Source of the DNA: DASYXT01 sp035934555
GTDB lineage: Bacteria; Verrucomicrobiota; Verrucomicrobiia; Limisphaerales; UBA8199
Assembly (NCBI GenBank): GCA_035934555.1
Contig: DASYXT010000012.1
Span: 1-10,049 of the forward strand
DNA length: 10,049 nt
Reading direction: 5' to 3'
Shown here: positions 1-7,776 of the stretch, piece after piece
Layout of the letters: every line of letters begins with the position of its first letter
Position numbering within the stretch: position 1 is the stretch's first letter
The notes under the pieces: model-generated
What the model was told of the DNA's origin: nothing
Database searches by the model: none
The model's input: only the letters and a program-made list of their open reading frames with translations
Program-made: the position numbers and the translations under genes

Positions 1-300
1 CCCCTGCCGTGGCCAGTACTGGGAGGAGAGGGTGGCGGAGCCAAGCCCTGCCGTACCCTTCAATACGAACATCGGCTCAATGGGTGAATTGAGCAATCCA
101 AAGACCGGGCTTGTAATGTCCCCGTTTTCGTCGGGTTGCAAAGGCTGTGGCGTGCTTAGACATCTGGCGACTATTATCTCCTTTGAGGCTGAAGCCACAT
201 CTTCCCAGTTCGTGAACGGTCTGACCACTACGGCAAGGACGGCTGCCGCCGTGATCGAGAGTATGGAAATAAATGTCCCAACTTTTGCGCTGCGGTTCAT
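1..300 (-). CDS. Small membrane-anchored protein, partial at left edge
   Basis: An open frame runs on the minus strand without a stop to the left edge, so the 3' end is missing; 100 codons are visible. The protein starts MNRSAK, followed by one hydrophobic segment (about residues 7-26, VGTFISILSITAAAVLAVVV), then a non-cytoplasmic-looking part with NWEDVASASKEIIVARC and, further on, FVLKGTAG. The pattern W-x-D...(S/A)-x-x-IVxxx...VLKG recalls small exported proteins of Planctomycetes and Verrucomicrobia of unknown function; this is a resemblance in style, not a confirmed family. I prefer the ATG at 300 because AAGGA lies 8 bases before it; an in-frame ATG at 321 has no clear Shine-Dalgarno sequence and would add seven residues (MRLRIQY). 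The gene begins 11-32 bases after the stop of the giant secreted-protein gene, so the two are probably co-transcribed. Function unknown. Confidence 0.72.
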   Translation of the reverse strand, partial: MNRSAKVGTFISILSITAAAVLAVVVRPFTNWEDVASASKEIIVARCLSTPQPLQPDENGDITSPVFGLLNSPIEPMFVLKGTAGLGSATLSSQYWPRQG

Positions 301-308
301 ATACTGGA

Positions 309-313
309 TCCTT
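309..313 (-). promoter_or_regulatory. Shine-Dalgarno deciding the start of the small membrane protein
   Basis: AAGGA on the minus strand, 8 bases upstream of the ATG at 300. The alternative in-frame ATG at 321 has only a weak purine stretch upstream, so this site favours the shorter start. It lies 20-24 bases past the stop of the upstream giant gene, which fits translational coupling within an operon. Confidence 0.45.
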
Positions 314-332
314 AGTCTCATGTTAGTGGTCA

Positions 333-3300
333 TCACTGCTCAGCCCACGGTCCCTGCCATCCGCCGGGCACGCCCTGATACAGCTCACGGGCCTGTTGGC
401 TGGAGCCGTGATACTCCGTCGCTGTCTGTACCGGTATGCAGGGGATCCAGTTTCCGCTGTCCCTTTTGTTGTACTCGATATTGTAATCCAATTGGTGCGT
501 GAAATCCACGTACATGTACCCATTAAACAACAACCGAATCGGGATGGGGCCGTCGGCAATTGTGTCGCGGAATTTGATGTCGCATATTCCCGCCATGCCC
601 CATTCCGGTGTCTCGGCCGGGCTGTTCACGAACTCACCATCGGGAAATTGCGTGTGCCTAGCCGGGATGTTTTCCCGCAGATGGGCGTTTACGAAGCTCA
701 CGTCTTGAGGGTTGAGGAATACCAAAAAATCGCTCTTCGCACCGATTAGGCTGTCGCCCGGGGCCCCAAACCCGAGGTCCTCCAGGAACACCACTGAGAT
801 GCCGGATGGTGGAACGACAGTGAGGTATGTAGCAATGGAGACGTCCCGGACGGTCACTCGGACCGTTGTCCTTGTGTCGTCCTGAGGAGCGACGTAGAGC
901 GTGGACGAACCCGCGGTGGGGAGCAGCGTTCCGTCGAGCGCAAGCCAAATGGGGGACTCTGGCGGTGTCATAAGAAGAGGAGGATCAAAGTAGAAGTCGA
1001 CGCTCTCACCTAGCCCCAGCTTGGTCCGGTCAGTATTGGCGGGTGAAGCGCACGTCGTTCGGTGTATTAGCGTATGGACCGAGGCGCCGACGGTGAACGT
1101 ATAATAGTCCTCCCCATCCGCCTTGGGCGTGATGTCCTCGGTCACGTTGTCGGAGGTAAGCAGGTATGCCATGCCATCGAACCCGAGCTTCTTTCCATCC
1201 ATTGTAACCTGGGAGGGTGGAATGGCGCCGTCCGGAAGGTACCGGATCCACAGGTCGGAGTGGCTTGAACGTACAAATCGCGTAAGTGCGGCTCCGAATT
1301 GCAGGATTTTGGGATCCCTGTGCAGTGCGGGCGCGCTCTTTCCGCCGGTGAAGAATTTGACTTTTGCGTTAGCAGTGCGAGTGTAAGTTTCTTTGATGGT
1401 GGCTTCTTCCCACACACCAGCGTCGTGCGGGAGGTGCGACCACGACCATGTGTCGTTCGCGTTGACTGCGCAGTACTCGTATGCAACGCCGGGCGGTGGA
1501 GCAATCGGATCGAAGGTTCCCCAGTCGCAGTCACCAGTTGCGGACTGGGTTCCGGGTACGAGTGAGGGCCAGTCGGTAGTCGGCCACGTTATGGTGCCGA
1601 CGCATGTCCCCGATGTCCCCGTCCCTACACAGCCGGAACCCGAGTAGTGATTGTTCCACGAGCCGTTTGCGTCACCTGCATCGTGCCAGCTAATGCAGTA
1701 CTGATTGTTTCCCGATCCGGTGCCCCCACTCCATAGGTCATCGCAAAGGATATTGCCCCTGGCGTCGTAGTACTTCCAGGTGTCGCTTCCGTCCGTGTTT
1801 TCGGTACTGGAGTAGTTCTGGATGAACATCCGTGAAGGCTTGTCGGCTTGTAGCTCTGTGTCCATGGCTTGCGCCGAGGTGGGATTTGCGAGATCGGTGT
1901 ACGCCGGTGAACTCGATGTTTGGCCAGAACCGTTGCCGTTGTGATCGGTGAGGGCAATGGCCCGAGCCTGAAGCACTGCCGTCCCACCGGGCGTCATGCG
2001 CACGTCCCCGGCTGTCCATGTGCCGTCGCCTGGCTGGATGGCAGGTGTCCCGTTTATCCAGACCTTGTAGGCTGGAGTGCTGATCGAACCCGTAATCGTT
2101 GCTTTGGATTGGCCCAGTTGATTCTCGTCTGGCGGGTCTATGGAGATTGAATCACTGGCTCTGGCGACCGTGAGGGTGAGTGTGTCACCTTTTCCAGCCG
2201 TATTTGTGAAAGCCAGGACAATCTCCGTGTCTCCCGGGGCGATCGCGATGTTCTCGATCCAGAAATTGCCGTCCCGCTCTATGAGCGCGCCGTAGGCGTG
2301 CTGATTGTTCTGTGAGTCGATGGCCGTGGCCGACACGGAGGCGGTAAAGTCGTCGATGGTCCCTCTGCAGGTGATAATGGGACTCGCTATTTGCGTCCGG
2401 TTTTGCGGCCAGTACAGGGTCACCCTGGGGGGAGTGGCCTGGCGGGAGTAGTCTAATGTATAGCTCAGCACGGAATCGGCGCAGTTCCCGGCCCGGTCCA
2501 CCGCGTGTACGGTGATTGTGTTGACACCTTCATCCAGGTTAATATCGAAGGCCTGAACGAAATTTGTGGTGGACTCGCCCGTGGTGCCATCCCAAACGCG
2601 GTCGAGCGTGAGAACTGGGAGGTTGGTGACCAAGCCGGTCGCGTTGGCTATATCATATGAGACCGTCCTGAGGTCTTCGGTAGTGTAGCCCTGCAGCTCA
2701 ATTATGCCCTGGGAAATGTCCGGGGAGGTGGGATTGGTGACGATTAGAAGCGGCGGGAAGGTGTCCACCTTGAGCCGTTTCAGCACCCAGGTTTGCTGCG
2801 CATCGTCCGGGAGGCCCCGGAGCCCGATCCACACGTCGTGCCAGCCCTGCGCCACACCCGGAGCCAACATAAAGGTGCCTGGAGTGTACGCTGTCCACGC
2901 TGCGGCGGAGAAGTTTGTGCCATCAACTAATATCGAACGCTGGCTTGCCACCCCGGCAGTTAACTGAAGTTCAACTGGGACAAACGACACATTCACGTAA
3001 TTGTTGGTGACAAGGACGGCAAACTGAATGATATTTGGATCCGTTCCCTCCAAGTAAGCGGCAAGGTTGCTGGTTCCATCGCCGTCATAATCAGCGTCCG
3101 CTGGCTGGAGAGAGTTGAAATACTTCCATTCCCACCAATCCGGTATGCCGTTGGCGTTCATATCGGGGACGTAACTGCCGGCGCGGTCCCAAGCGGCGCG
3201 GCCACCCCAGAGGGCAAAGGAGATGCCCTGAATGACCTTGCCTTCCAGCCCGAGAGTGCTGGCGGGCACCTCGAGGCGCACCCACGAACCGGCGGTCGGC

Positions 3301-6146
3301 AGGTCCGCGATATGCAATCGGCTGACAGTCCCGTCGGTGCCCCAGGGAATCTGGTTGGCGCCCCAATAAGCGCGGTGTTCCCAGGAGTTGTGGCCTGTGG
3401 CGTCGGTGACGTACCATTCTAACATGACCTCGGTGGGCGGGCGGCTGGAGTCAAGGTTGATGTAGGCGTAGAGGACGTCGCCAGTGCGGACGAGGAAATT
3501 CTGGTCGGGCGAATAGAACGAATGCCGGTGCGCGGCGCCGTCGTAGAGAGCCGAGAGGTGCATGGACGTGCCGGAGTAAGGTCTCACCGTCGCACCGCCC
3601 CAACCATCGGGGCTGTAAAAGTAAGTGGCCCAGTTCCAGTTTTCGTTGAGCGAGGCCAGGTGACTCCCAGTAGGGGTTGAGTCCTCCACCCAGACTAGTT
3701 CACAATCGGCGCCGTCCGGCACGCCATTGCCGTTGCTGTCGAGTTTGGAGGGGTCCAGGCCCAACTGATACTCGCGCAGGTTGGTGAGGCCGTCCCCATC
3801 GAAGTCGTCGTTGGCGGAGTGGGTCAGGTCGCCGAAGTAATACTGCTCCCAGGCATCGGGCAAGCCGTTATTATTGGAATCGGCCGAGCCCTTATAAACC
3901 AGTTGGATTCCGGAAAAGTTGGCATAGCCGTCGGTGTCGTGGCCGGCGACGATGGTGAGAGGCTGGGAGTCCTGCACCCAGAGATCGCGGAAGACGACGA
4001 ACTGCTGGCCTTCATCCCAGAGGGTGGAGTTCCAACCGGAGCCCCAGATGGTGGTTGCCTTGAAGCCGCAGTCCCGCTCGCCGGTCCACACCTGAAAGAG
4101 GGCGTTGGCGTAATCGGCGGCGGAATGGCCGTAGAGGTAGAGGTCGTAGTTGCCGGCCGGCAGGTTGGTGACGCCGACGGTGATGTTGCCGGAGTCCCAA
4201 GCATACATGTAGCTATTGTACATGGGATCGCTCACCCCGTTGCCCCAACAACCGGGAGCGTTCCACACGGTCATGCCGGCGGTCGAGGCGGTGGTGTCGG
4301 AATAATAAAGGGGCACGGTGGACCCGATATTGGCGTAGGGAGAGGCGAAGCTGTTCCAAAAATCAGAGTCATCGAGGCCGACTGCGGCCGGACCGGTTTT
4401 GGAGGTGCTGGTGGCGCCGAGGTCCACGTTGATGAGCGCGGCGATGGCGGGGGAATCGGGCGGGACGGCTGAGGAGGGGACAATCTGCAAGCCGCAGATG
4501 TAGCAGTAGCCGTCGCCCCCGGGCGGGATGACGATGTCCAGATGCTGGTTGGTGACGGCGATGTTCTTGAAAACGACGTACTGCTGGCCTGCCTCCCAGT
4601 TGGTCGAGTTCCAGGCCGAGCCCCAAATGGTGGTTCCTTTGTAACCCAGTTGGAGGCCGCTGCGGTAGAGTTTGAATAGCGCGTTATCGGTGGGACGGGT
4701 GCCGGCGTGGCCATACAGGTAGAGGTGGTAGGCGTTGGGCGGGAGGTTGGTAATGGTTACCGTAATGCTCCCCTGCCCGGGTGAGGCGTAAATATAGCTG
4801 CTGTACATCGGGTCGCCCGAGTTCCAGCCCCAACAGCCAGGAGCGTTGGAGACGGTGATGCCGACGCTGGAGGCGGAACCGTCGGACCACGCCAGGTTCG
4901 CCATGGAAGCGATGTGGACGTAGGGGAAGGCAAAGGGAGTCCAATAATCGGCGGAGGTCTGGCCGACAGCGGCAAACCCAGCTTTGGGCGGGGTGCTGCC
5001 GGCGAAGTTAATATTGAGCAGCGGGGCGCTGACCATCAGGTAATCGAGGACAAACCCGGGGCGACTATCGGCTGCGGAGGCGGCGAGCAACACAGCTTTG
5101 GCGGCCGAGTGCTGGGGCTGGACCGGGCGGGGAATATCGGCAAGCAGCTTGTTCAGGTTGTCGCGGTGGGTCGCGCTTGCGTGTAGCGTTCCCTCGGGCA
5201 GGCTTTCGATTTGCGCGGCAATGAGTGGATAGGGGACTGATTCGACGATGAACCGGCGGCCGGAAATTTCGACCAGCCTGGCTGCGGTGGGCACCTCAGT
5301 AACGCTTGGTCCGAGCAGAAACGCCCGCCCGGTGCTGACTAAACGCATTGACCCGAAAAAGAGGTCTTCGCAGTCGAGGCTGTCGGGGCCGGAAGCGTCG
5401 AGGGCAGCCTTGGCCGGGCGCAAATCCAGTGTGGCCGCCGCCCGCTGTGGGGACGGGCAGTCGAGCAGCTCGGTCATGACAGCGACGAGAACCGTCGCCT
5501 GGTTTGGGAAACCCAGCGCGCGCGGGTCGGGCAACCTCTGCCTAAGGATTATATCTTGCTCGAAAGACTGACCAGCGGCCGAGCAGGTGTAGCGGAGATC
5601 AGCATCAATGCCGGCCAGTGAATTGGTGAACAGAACGATGTGCGGCGGGATGACTTGGGCCACACTATCCTGGGGCGTGGCCAGGAGGACTGCCTGGCCG
5701 GTGTTGCTGTCGTAATAAGATAGCCCGGCGAGGTGGCTGCGCATGAGCATTAAACCGTTGCGGCTCGGGACTGAGAGCTCGATGGCCCCTGGTGTGTTGG
5801 CGTTGGCAGCGAACGCGGCGGTAAACGGGCCGAAATGCGCGACGGCGTTTGCTCCCGAGACGGTGAGTTCTTGAGGTAAAATACTGGGGGCGGGGAGAGG
5901 AGCAGCTTGAACCGCGGCTGGAATCTCAAGCACACCATGGTTTGTGGAAAGGGCGGTGGCCGGAGCGGATGTCGCCAGAGCCAGGGGCGGAATTGAGGAG
6001 CGCACGGCCGCCTCGATAGCGTTGGTTGCCCAGAGCGGCGCGGGCCCGTTCAGTGGAGGAAGGGAAGCTCCACCTGCTTGTGCGTGAGCGCTAAGGAGGC
6101 TCAGCGCCGTGATTGAGCTGATAGCGGCTAGTGTTCGGATTTTCAT
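333..6146 (-). CDS. Giant secreted multidomain protein (1937 aa) with tandem beta modules, calcium loops and Ig-like domains
   Basis: The start has a signal peptide (residues 1-24, hydrophobic AAISSITALSLLSA, cleavage likely after AQA) and AAAGGTGG just upstream of the ATG. Visible order: about 95-330, a lineage-type N-terminal region (LSYYDSNTGQAVLL, FEQDIILRQRLPDP); 376-556 and 571-750, a tandem duplicated beta-rich module sharing NAPGCWG, LYLYGH and WGSxWNST; 756-814, thrombospondin-3-like Asp/Asn calcium loops; 817-990, a jelly-roll-like domain (WEHRAYWGANQIPWGTDGT, WVRLEVPASTLGLEG); 995-1038, a second calcium loop; 1126-1400, about three Ig-like domains (VNTITVHAVDRAG); 1460-1560, a Gly/Ser/Trp-rich stretch with six cysteines; 1705-1780, another Ig-like segment; 1790-1937, a C-terminal domain with DVSFVNAHLREN. 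I see no catalytic motif, transmembrane anchor, LPXTG or PEP-CTERM tail. It is probably exported and structural or adhesive, or carbohydrate-binding; the true role is unknown. It is followed at once by a small membrane-protein gene. Confidence 0.93.
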   Translation of the reverse strand: MKIRTLAAISSITALSLLSAHAQAGGASLPPLNGPAPLWATNAIEAAVRSSIPPLALATSAPATALSTNHGVLEIPAAVQAAPLPAPSILPQELTVSGANAVAHFGPFTAAFAANANTPGAIELSVPSRNGLMLMRSHLAGLSYYDSNTGQAVLLATPQDSVAQVIPPHIVLFTNSLAGIDADLRYTCSAAGQSFEQDIILRQRLPDPRALGFPNQATVLVAVMTELLDCPSPQRAAATLDLRPAKAALDASGPDSLDCEDLFFGSMRLVSTGRAFLLGPSVTEVPTAARLVEISGRRFIVESVPYPLIAAQIESLPEGTLHASATHRDNLNKLLADIPRPVQPQHSAAKAVLLAASAADSRPGFVLDYLMVSAPLLNINFAGSTPPKAGFAAVGQTSADYWTPFAFPYVHIASMANLAWSDGSASSVGITVSNAPGCWGWNSGDPMYSSYIYASPGQGSITVTITNLPPNAYHLYLYGHAGTRPTDNALFKLYRSGLQLGYKGTTIWGSAWNSTNWEAGQQYVVFKNIAVTNQHLDIVIPPGGDGYCYICGLQIVPSSAVPPDSPAIAALINVDLGATSTSKTGPAAVGLDDSDFWNSFASPYANIGSTVPLYYSDTTASTAGMTVWNAPGCWGNGVSDPMYNSYMYAWDSGNITVGVTNLPAGNYDLYLYGHSAADYANALFQVWTGERDCGFKATTIWGSGWNSTLWDEGQQFVVFRDLWVQDSQPLTIVAGHDTDGYANFSGIQLVYKGSADSNNNGLPDAWEQYYFGDLTHSANDDFDGDGLTNLREYQLGLDPSKLDSNGNGVPDGADCELVWVEDSTPTGSHLASLNENWNWATYFYSPDGWGGATVRPYSGTSMHLSALYDGAAHRHSFYSPDQNFLVRTGDVLYAYINLDSSRPPTEVMLEWYVTDATGHNSWEHRAYWGANQIPWGTDGTVSRLHIADLPTAGSWVRLEVPASTLGLEGKVIQGISFALWGGRAAWDRAGSYVPDMNANGIPDWWEWKYFNSLQPADADYDGDGTSNLAAYLEGTDPNIIQFAVLVTNNYVNVSFVPVELQLTAGVASQRSILVDGTNFSAAAWTAYTPGTFMLAPGVAQGWHDVWIGLRGLPDDAQQTWVLKRLKVDTFPPLLIVTNPTSPDISQGIIELQGYTTEDLRTVSYDIANATGLVTNLPVLTLDRVWDGTTGESTTNFVQAFDINLDEGVNTITVHAVDRAGNCADSVLSYTLDYSRQATPPRVTLYWPQNRTQIASPIITCRGTIDDFTASVSATAIDSQNNQHAYGALIERDGNFWIENIAIAPGDTEIVLAFTNTAGKGDTLTLTVARASDSISIDPPDENQLGQSKATITGSISTPAYKVWINGTPAIQPGDGTWTAGDVRMTPGGTAVLQARAIALTDHNGNGSGQTSSSPAYTDLANPTSAQAMDTELQADKPSRMFIQNYSSTENTDGSDTWKYYDARGNILCDDLWSGGTGSGNNQYCISWHDAGDANGSWNNHYSGSGCVGTGTSGTCVGTITWPTTDWPSLVPGTQSATGDCDWGTFDPIAPPPGVAYEYCAVNANDTWSWSHLPHDAGVWEEATIKETYTRTANAKVKFFTGGKSAPALHRDPKILQFGAALTRFVRSSHSDLWIRYLPDGAIPPSQVTMDGKKLGFDGMAYLLTSDNVTEDITPKADGEDYYTFTVGASVHTLIHRTTCASPANTDRTKLGLGESVDFYFDPPLLMTPPESPIWLALDGTLLPTAGSSTLYVAPQDDTRTTVRVTVRDVSIATYLTVVPPSGISVVFLEDLGFGAPGDSLIGAKSDFLVFLNPQDVSFVNAHLRENIPARHTQFPDGEFVNSPAETPEWGMAGICDIKFRDTIADGPIPIRLLFNGYMYVDFTHQLDYNIEYNKRDSGNWIPCIPVQTATEYHGSSQQARELYQGVPGGWQGPWAEQ
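3897..5021 (-). repeat. Tandem duplicated ~193-195-residue module inside the giant protein
   Basis: Residues 376-556 and 571-750 of the giant protein align along their whole length, offset by 193-195 residues. Shared landmarks are the start LLNIN/LINVD, NAPGCWG...DPMY.SY.YA, NLP..Y.LYLYGH, NALF, TTIWGS.WNST.W..GQQ.VVF and a closing GLQIV/GIQLV. DNA similarity is still visible, for example around 4618-4645 against 4039-4066 (GAGCCCCAAATGGTGGTT and its copy). About half of the residues look identical by eye. The first copy has two cysteines near its end (GYCYICG) that the second lacks (GYANFSG). This is an intragenic domain duplication. Confidence 0.85.
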
Positions 6147-6443
6147 GACCCACCTTTGCGGGATCGGGTACGCGGTGCTTTCGAGTTCCTGGAGGGAGTG
6201 TTTTGCCCGCGCACATACCTTGATGCTGTCGAGATGGTTGATCGGGCTTGGTTGAATGTCAAGTGTGTACTAATTAATAACCAGATATAAGTAAGTTTAA
6301 CTGTTTATTAGGGTAGTGAATTTTGCGGTACCCCTTTGGCGTCCACCTCCACCTTTCCGGTATGAATGCCGTCGGTCCCTTTACCAAAAGGCGCTTGGGA
6401 AATCGAACGATGGAAGATTGGAATACTTAGTTCAGGGAGGCGC
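6147..6443. other. Intergenic region, AT-rich in the middle
   Basis: This 297-bp gap separates the sulfotransferase stop from the giant gene start. The middle part (about 6256-6320) is clearly AT-rich against the GC-rich flanks and contains TTAATAA/TAATTA runs, which suits a promoter region for the giant gene. I found no strong terminator hairpin after the sulfotransferase; CCTTT...AAAGG around 6379-6392 gives only a weak 5-bp stem. Short open frames cross it, but none looks like a protein. Confidence 0.6.
6234..6262 (-). promoter_or_regulatory. Possible promoter of the giant secreted-protein gene
   Basis: A perfect TTGACA hexamer reads on the minus strand at 6262-6257. The hexamer 17 bases downstream is AACCAT, which matches the TATAAT consensus at only three positions. 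The site is about 90-115 bases upstream of the ATG, in an AT-rich stretch. The -35 is good and the -10 poor, so this is tentative; other AT-rich hexamers upstream (TTATAT near 6286-6291) could serve instead. Confidence 0.28.
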
Positions 6444-7379
6444 TCAGCAGGCTGCGGCTGGATTTGAGGGTGACGTTCCGGCCGGTAAAGGGCTGGCGGA
6501 AGCCGGTTGGTAACTGGAATTCTGAAAGGGATCGTTGAAGCGCCAAAAGTCCGGCGAACGGCGGCAGTAGTCGAGAAGCTGCATGGCATCCTCGCGAACC
6601 ACGGACGTCACGAACTCGGAGGCTTGGCGGGTCCAAACCGGATGCTGGGCCGGACGCCACTTGAGTTGGGCAGGAAGGCGCTCAGCCAGCCGATTCAGTA
6701 GCGGGAAGCTTAAAAGGTTTTGATAGAGCCAGGTGGGTTGCTGTTTGTGAGTGCTCGCATTGAGATGCCGCGACTGGCTCGGCAACCCCACCAACGGGTC
6801 CACTCCCAGGAACTGGAAACAGCCCCGCGCCACGTCCATCTGGTCTCGTTGGAAATCCTCGAAGAAGCAGATGTGAATTCGCTCATCAGGAAAAAATCTG
6901 CGAAACCGGTTTAGTTGGCGCCAGAACAACGACGTTTCCAGCACGTCACGCCCAACGGTGGAATGGCGCAGTGCGCGATAGAAATTGGCGGGCGCCGGCT
7001 TGAGCCCGCGGGCGCGCTCGGCGGCGGTATAAAGGCGGCAGCGAACGTGGACCCACGCGGACTCGATCCGCCGCAGCGGATGGCGCACACAGTAGATCAG
7101 GCGGGCACCCGGCAGGAGTTGGTAAATCCGCCGCGCAGCGGATTCGGAATACAAGGAATTGGCATAGTTGGCCGAAGCCTCGCCCACCGCGAGGGCGTCG
7201 TTGGCCTTGGCAAACAGGCTTTCGTACCAATCGAAGCCGCGGGCGTAGTACTCCGGGTTGGAAAAAAACTGCGGCTCCTTGGGGTGGCACATGAAGACCT
7301 GCGGATGCTCTTTGAGCAGCGCCCACAAGCTCGTTGTGGCGCATTTGGTGGCGCCAATTAGTAAAAAATTCGGCAGCAT
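6444..7379 (-). CDS. PAPS-dependent sulfotransferase family protein
   Basis: This 311-residue cytoplasmic-type protein has no signal peptide. It should transfer a sulfuryl group from 3'-phosphoadenosine-5'-phosphosulfate to a hydroxyl or amino group of an unknown acceptor, probably a glycan or lipid. The 5'-phosphosulfate loop is IGATKCATTSL (residues 8-18, with K12), followed by HPKEPQFFS (32-40), as in heparan-sulfate-type enzymes. The 3'-phosphate motif is CVRHPLRRIESAW (97-109), with R99 and S107. Later conserved elements are IHICFFEDF (168-176) and FQFLGVD (188-194). The fold seems complete near residue 282; the last 30 residues are a Pro/Ser/Ala-rich tail. AGGGA sits about 11 bases before the ATG. 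The gene is preceded by a 430-bp region with a sigma-54 promoter match, and the next gene upstream encodes a sigma-54 activator. Acceptor specificity cannot be read from the sequence. Confidence 0.9.
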   Translation of the reverse strand: MLPNFLLIGATKCATTSLWALLKEHPQVFMCHPKEPQFFSNPEYYARGFDWYESLFAKANDALAVGEASANYANSLYSESAARRIYQLLPGARLIYCVRHPLRRIESAWVHVRCRLYTAAERARGLKPAPANFYRALRHSTVGRDVLETSLFWRQLNRFRRFFPDERIHICFFEDFQRDQMDVARGCFQFLGVDPLVGLPSQSRHLNASTHKQQPTWLYQNLLSFPLLNRLAERLPAQLKWRPAQHPVWTRQASEFVTSVVREDAMQLLDYCRRSPDFWRFNDPFQNSSYQPASASPLPAGTSPSNPAAAC

Positions 7380-7435
7380 AGCAACGTGGTCCCTGACCCG
7401 TCGGCACCGCGCCGGGCTTGCTATCGGGGTTGGGG

Positions 7436-7480
7436 CGCCGGGCCACCTCGAACTAAAGGCGGCCGTCGAGGGGCCCGGCG
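7436..7480 (-). other. Strong GC-rich hairpin in the sulfotransferase leader
   Basis: The left arm at 7436-7451 (CGCCGGGCCACCTCGA) is complementary to the right arm at 7466-7480 (TCGAGGGGCCCGGCG). They form a 15-bp stem with one bulged base and a 14-base loop. No T-run follows on either side, so it is not a classical terminator. It lies 57-101 bases upstream of the sulfotransferase ATG. It may be a leader structure, an mRNA stabiliser or a copy of an interspersed repeat. Confidence 0.6.
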
Positions 7481-7694
7481 GCGTCCGTTGTGCTCCGCTC
7501 CGGATAACTCCACAGTCCGGTGGTCAAGCCGCCTGAGCTGGGGCCCAAAGCGAGGGTTGCCATCCCGCCGGCGAGACCGTGAACGGCGGCCGGTTCGAAG
7601 CACTTCCAGACGCATGATTTGTGAGAGAGCATTTGCCCGAGCTGGGGTTTCTTCTTGTATCGCAAATCCAAGCCAGCACTAGGGGCAAGCTGGT

Positions 7695-7711
7695 AGCCAG
7701 ATACGTGCCAA
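7695..7711 (-). promoter_or_regulatory. Sigma-54 (-24/-12) promoter candidate for the sulfotransferase
   Basis: The minus strand reads TTGGCACGTATCTGGCT, against the consensus YTGGCACG-RNNN-TTGCW. The -24 part is a perfect match, and the invariant GG and GC have the exact required spacing. Only two less critical positions differ (T for the purine after TGGCACG, and TGGCT for TTGCT). Transcription would start near 7684 and run left toward the sulfotransferase, about 305 bases upstream of its ATG. The adjacent gene encodes a sigma-54 activator, which supports the call. TGGCACG also occurs by chance in the giant gene (1682-1688 and 2837-2843), but without a correctly placed GC. Confidence 0.55.
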
Positions 7712-7776
7712 TGGCCGGACTTGGTCGTTCTGAACGGGGTTTGTGCGGGCGAGCTGATCCCAACTTGCGGATGAGT

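Noticed and set aside
32..502. A 156-codon plus-strand open frame with a hydrophobic segment
   Set aside because: It overlaps both the start of the small membrane-protein gene and the 3' end of the giant gene on the other strand; the minus-strand reading has a proper signal-anchor start, a ribosome site and operon spacing.
1682..1688. Another TGGCACG on the minus strand, and one more at 2837-2843
   Set aside because: Both are inside the giant coding sequence and lack GC at the -12 position, so they are chance matches.
3819..4472. A 217-codon plus-strand open frame
   Set aside because: Antisense to the duplicated module of the giant protein; the product is Gly/Val-rich low-complexity sequence typical of a shadow frame.
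6308..6450. Possible continuation of the sulfotransferase in another minus frame (tail ending VEVDAKGVPQNSLP)
   Set aside because: The sulfotransferase fold is already complete by about residue 282, and there is no sign of a frameshift; the resemblance to protein sequence is weak.
7421..7671. Short minus-strand open frames in the sulfotransferase leader
   Set aside because: Two frames are open at once, one needs a TTG start, neither has a clear ribosome site or a recognisable motif; more likely GC-rich noncoding DNA.
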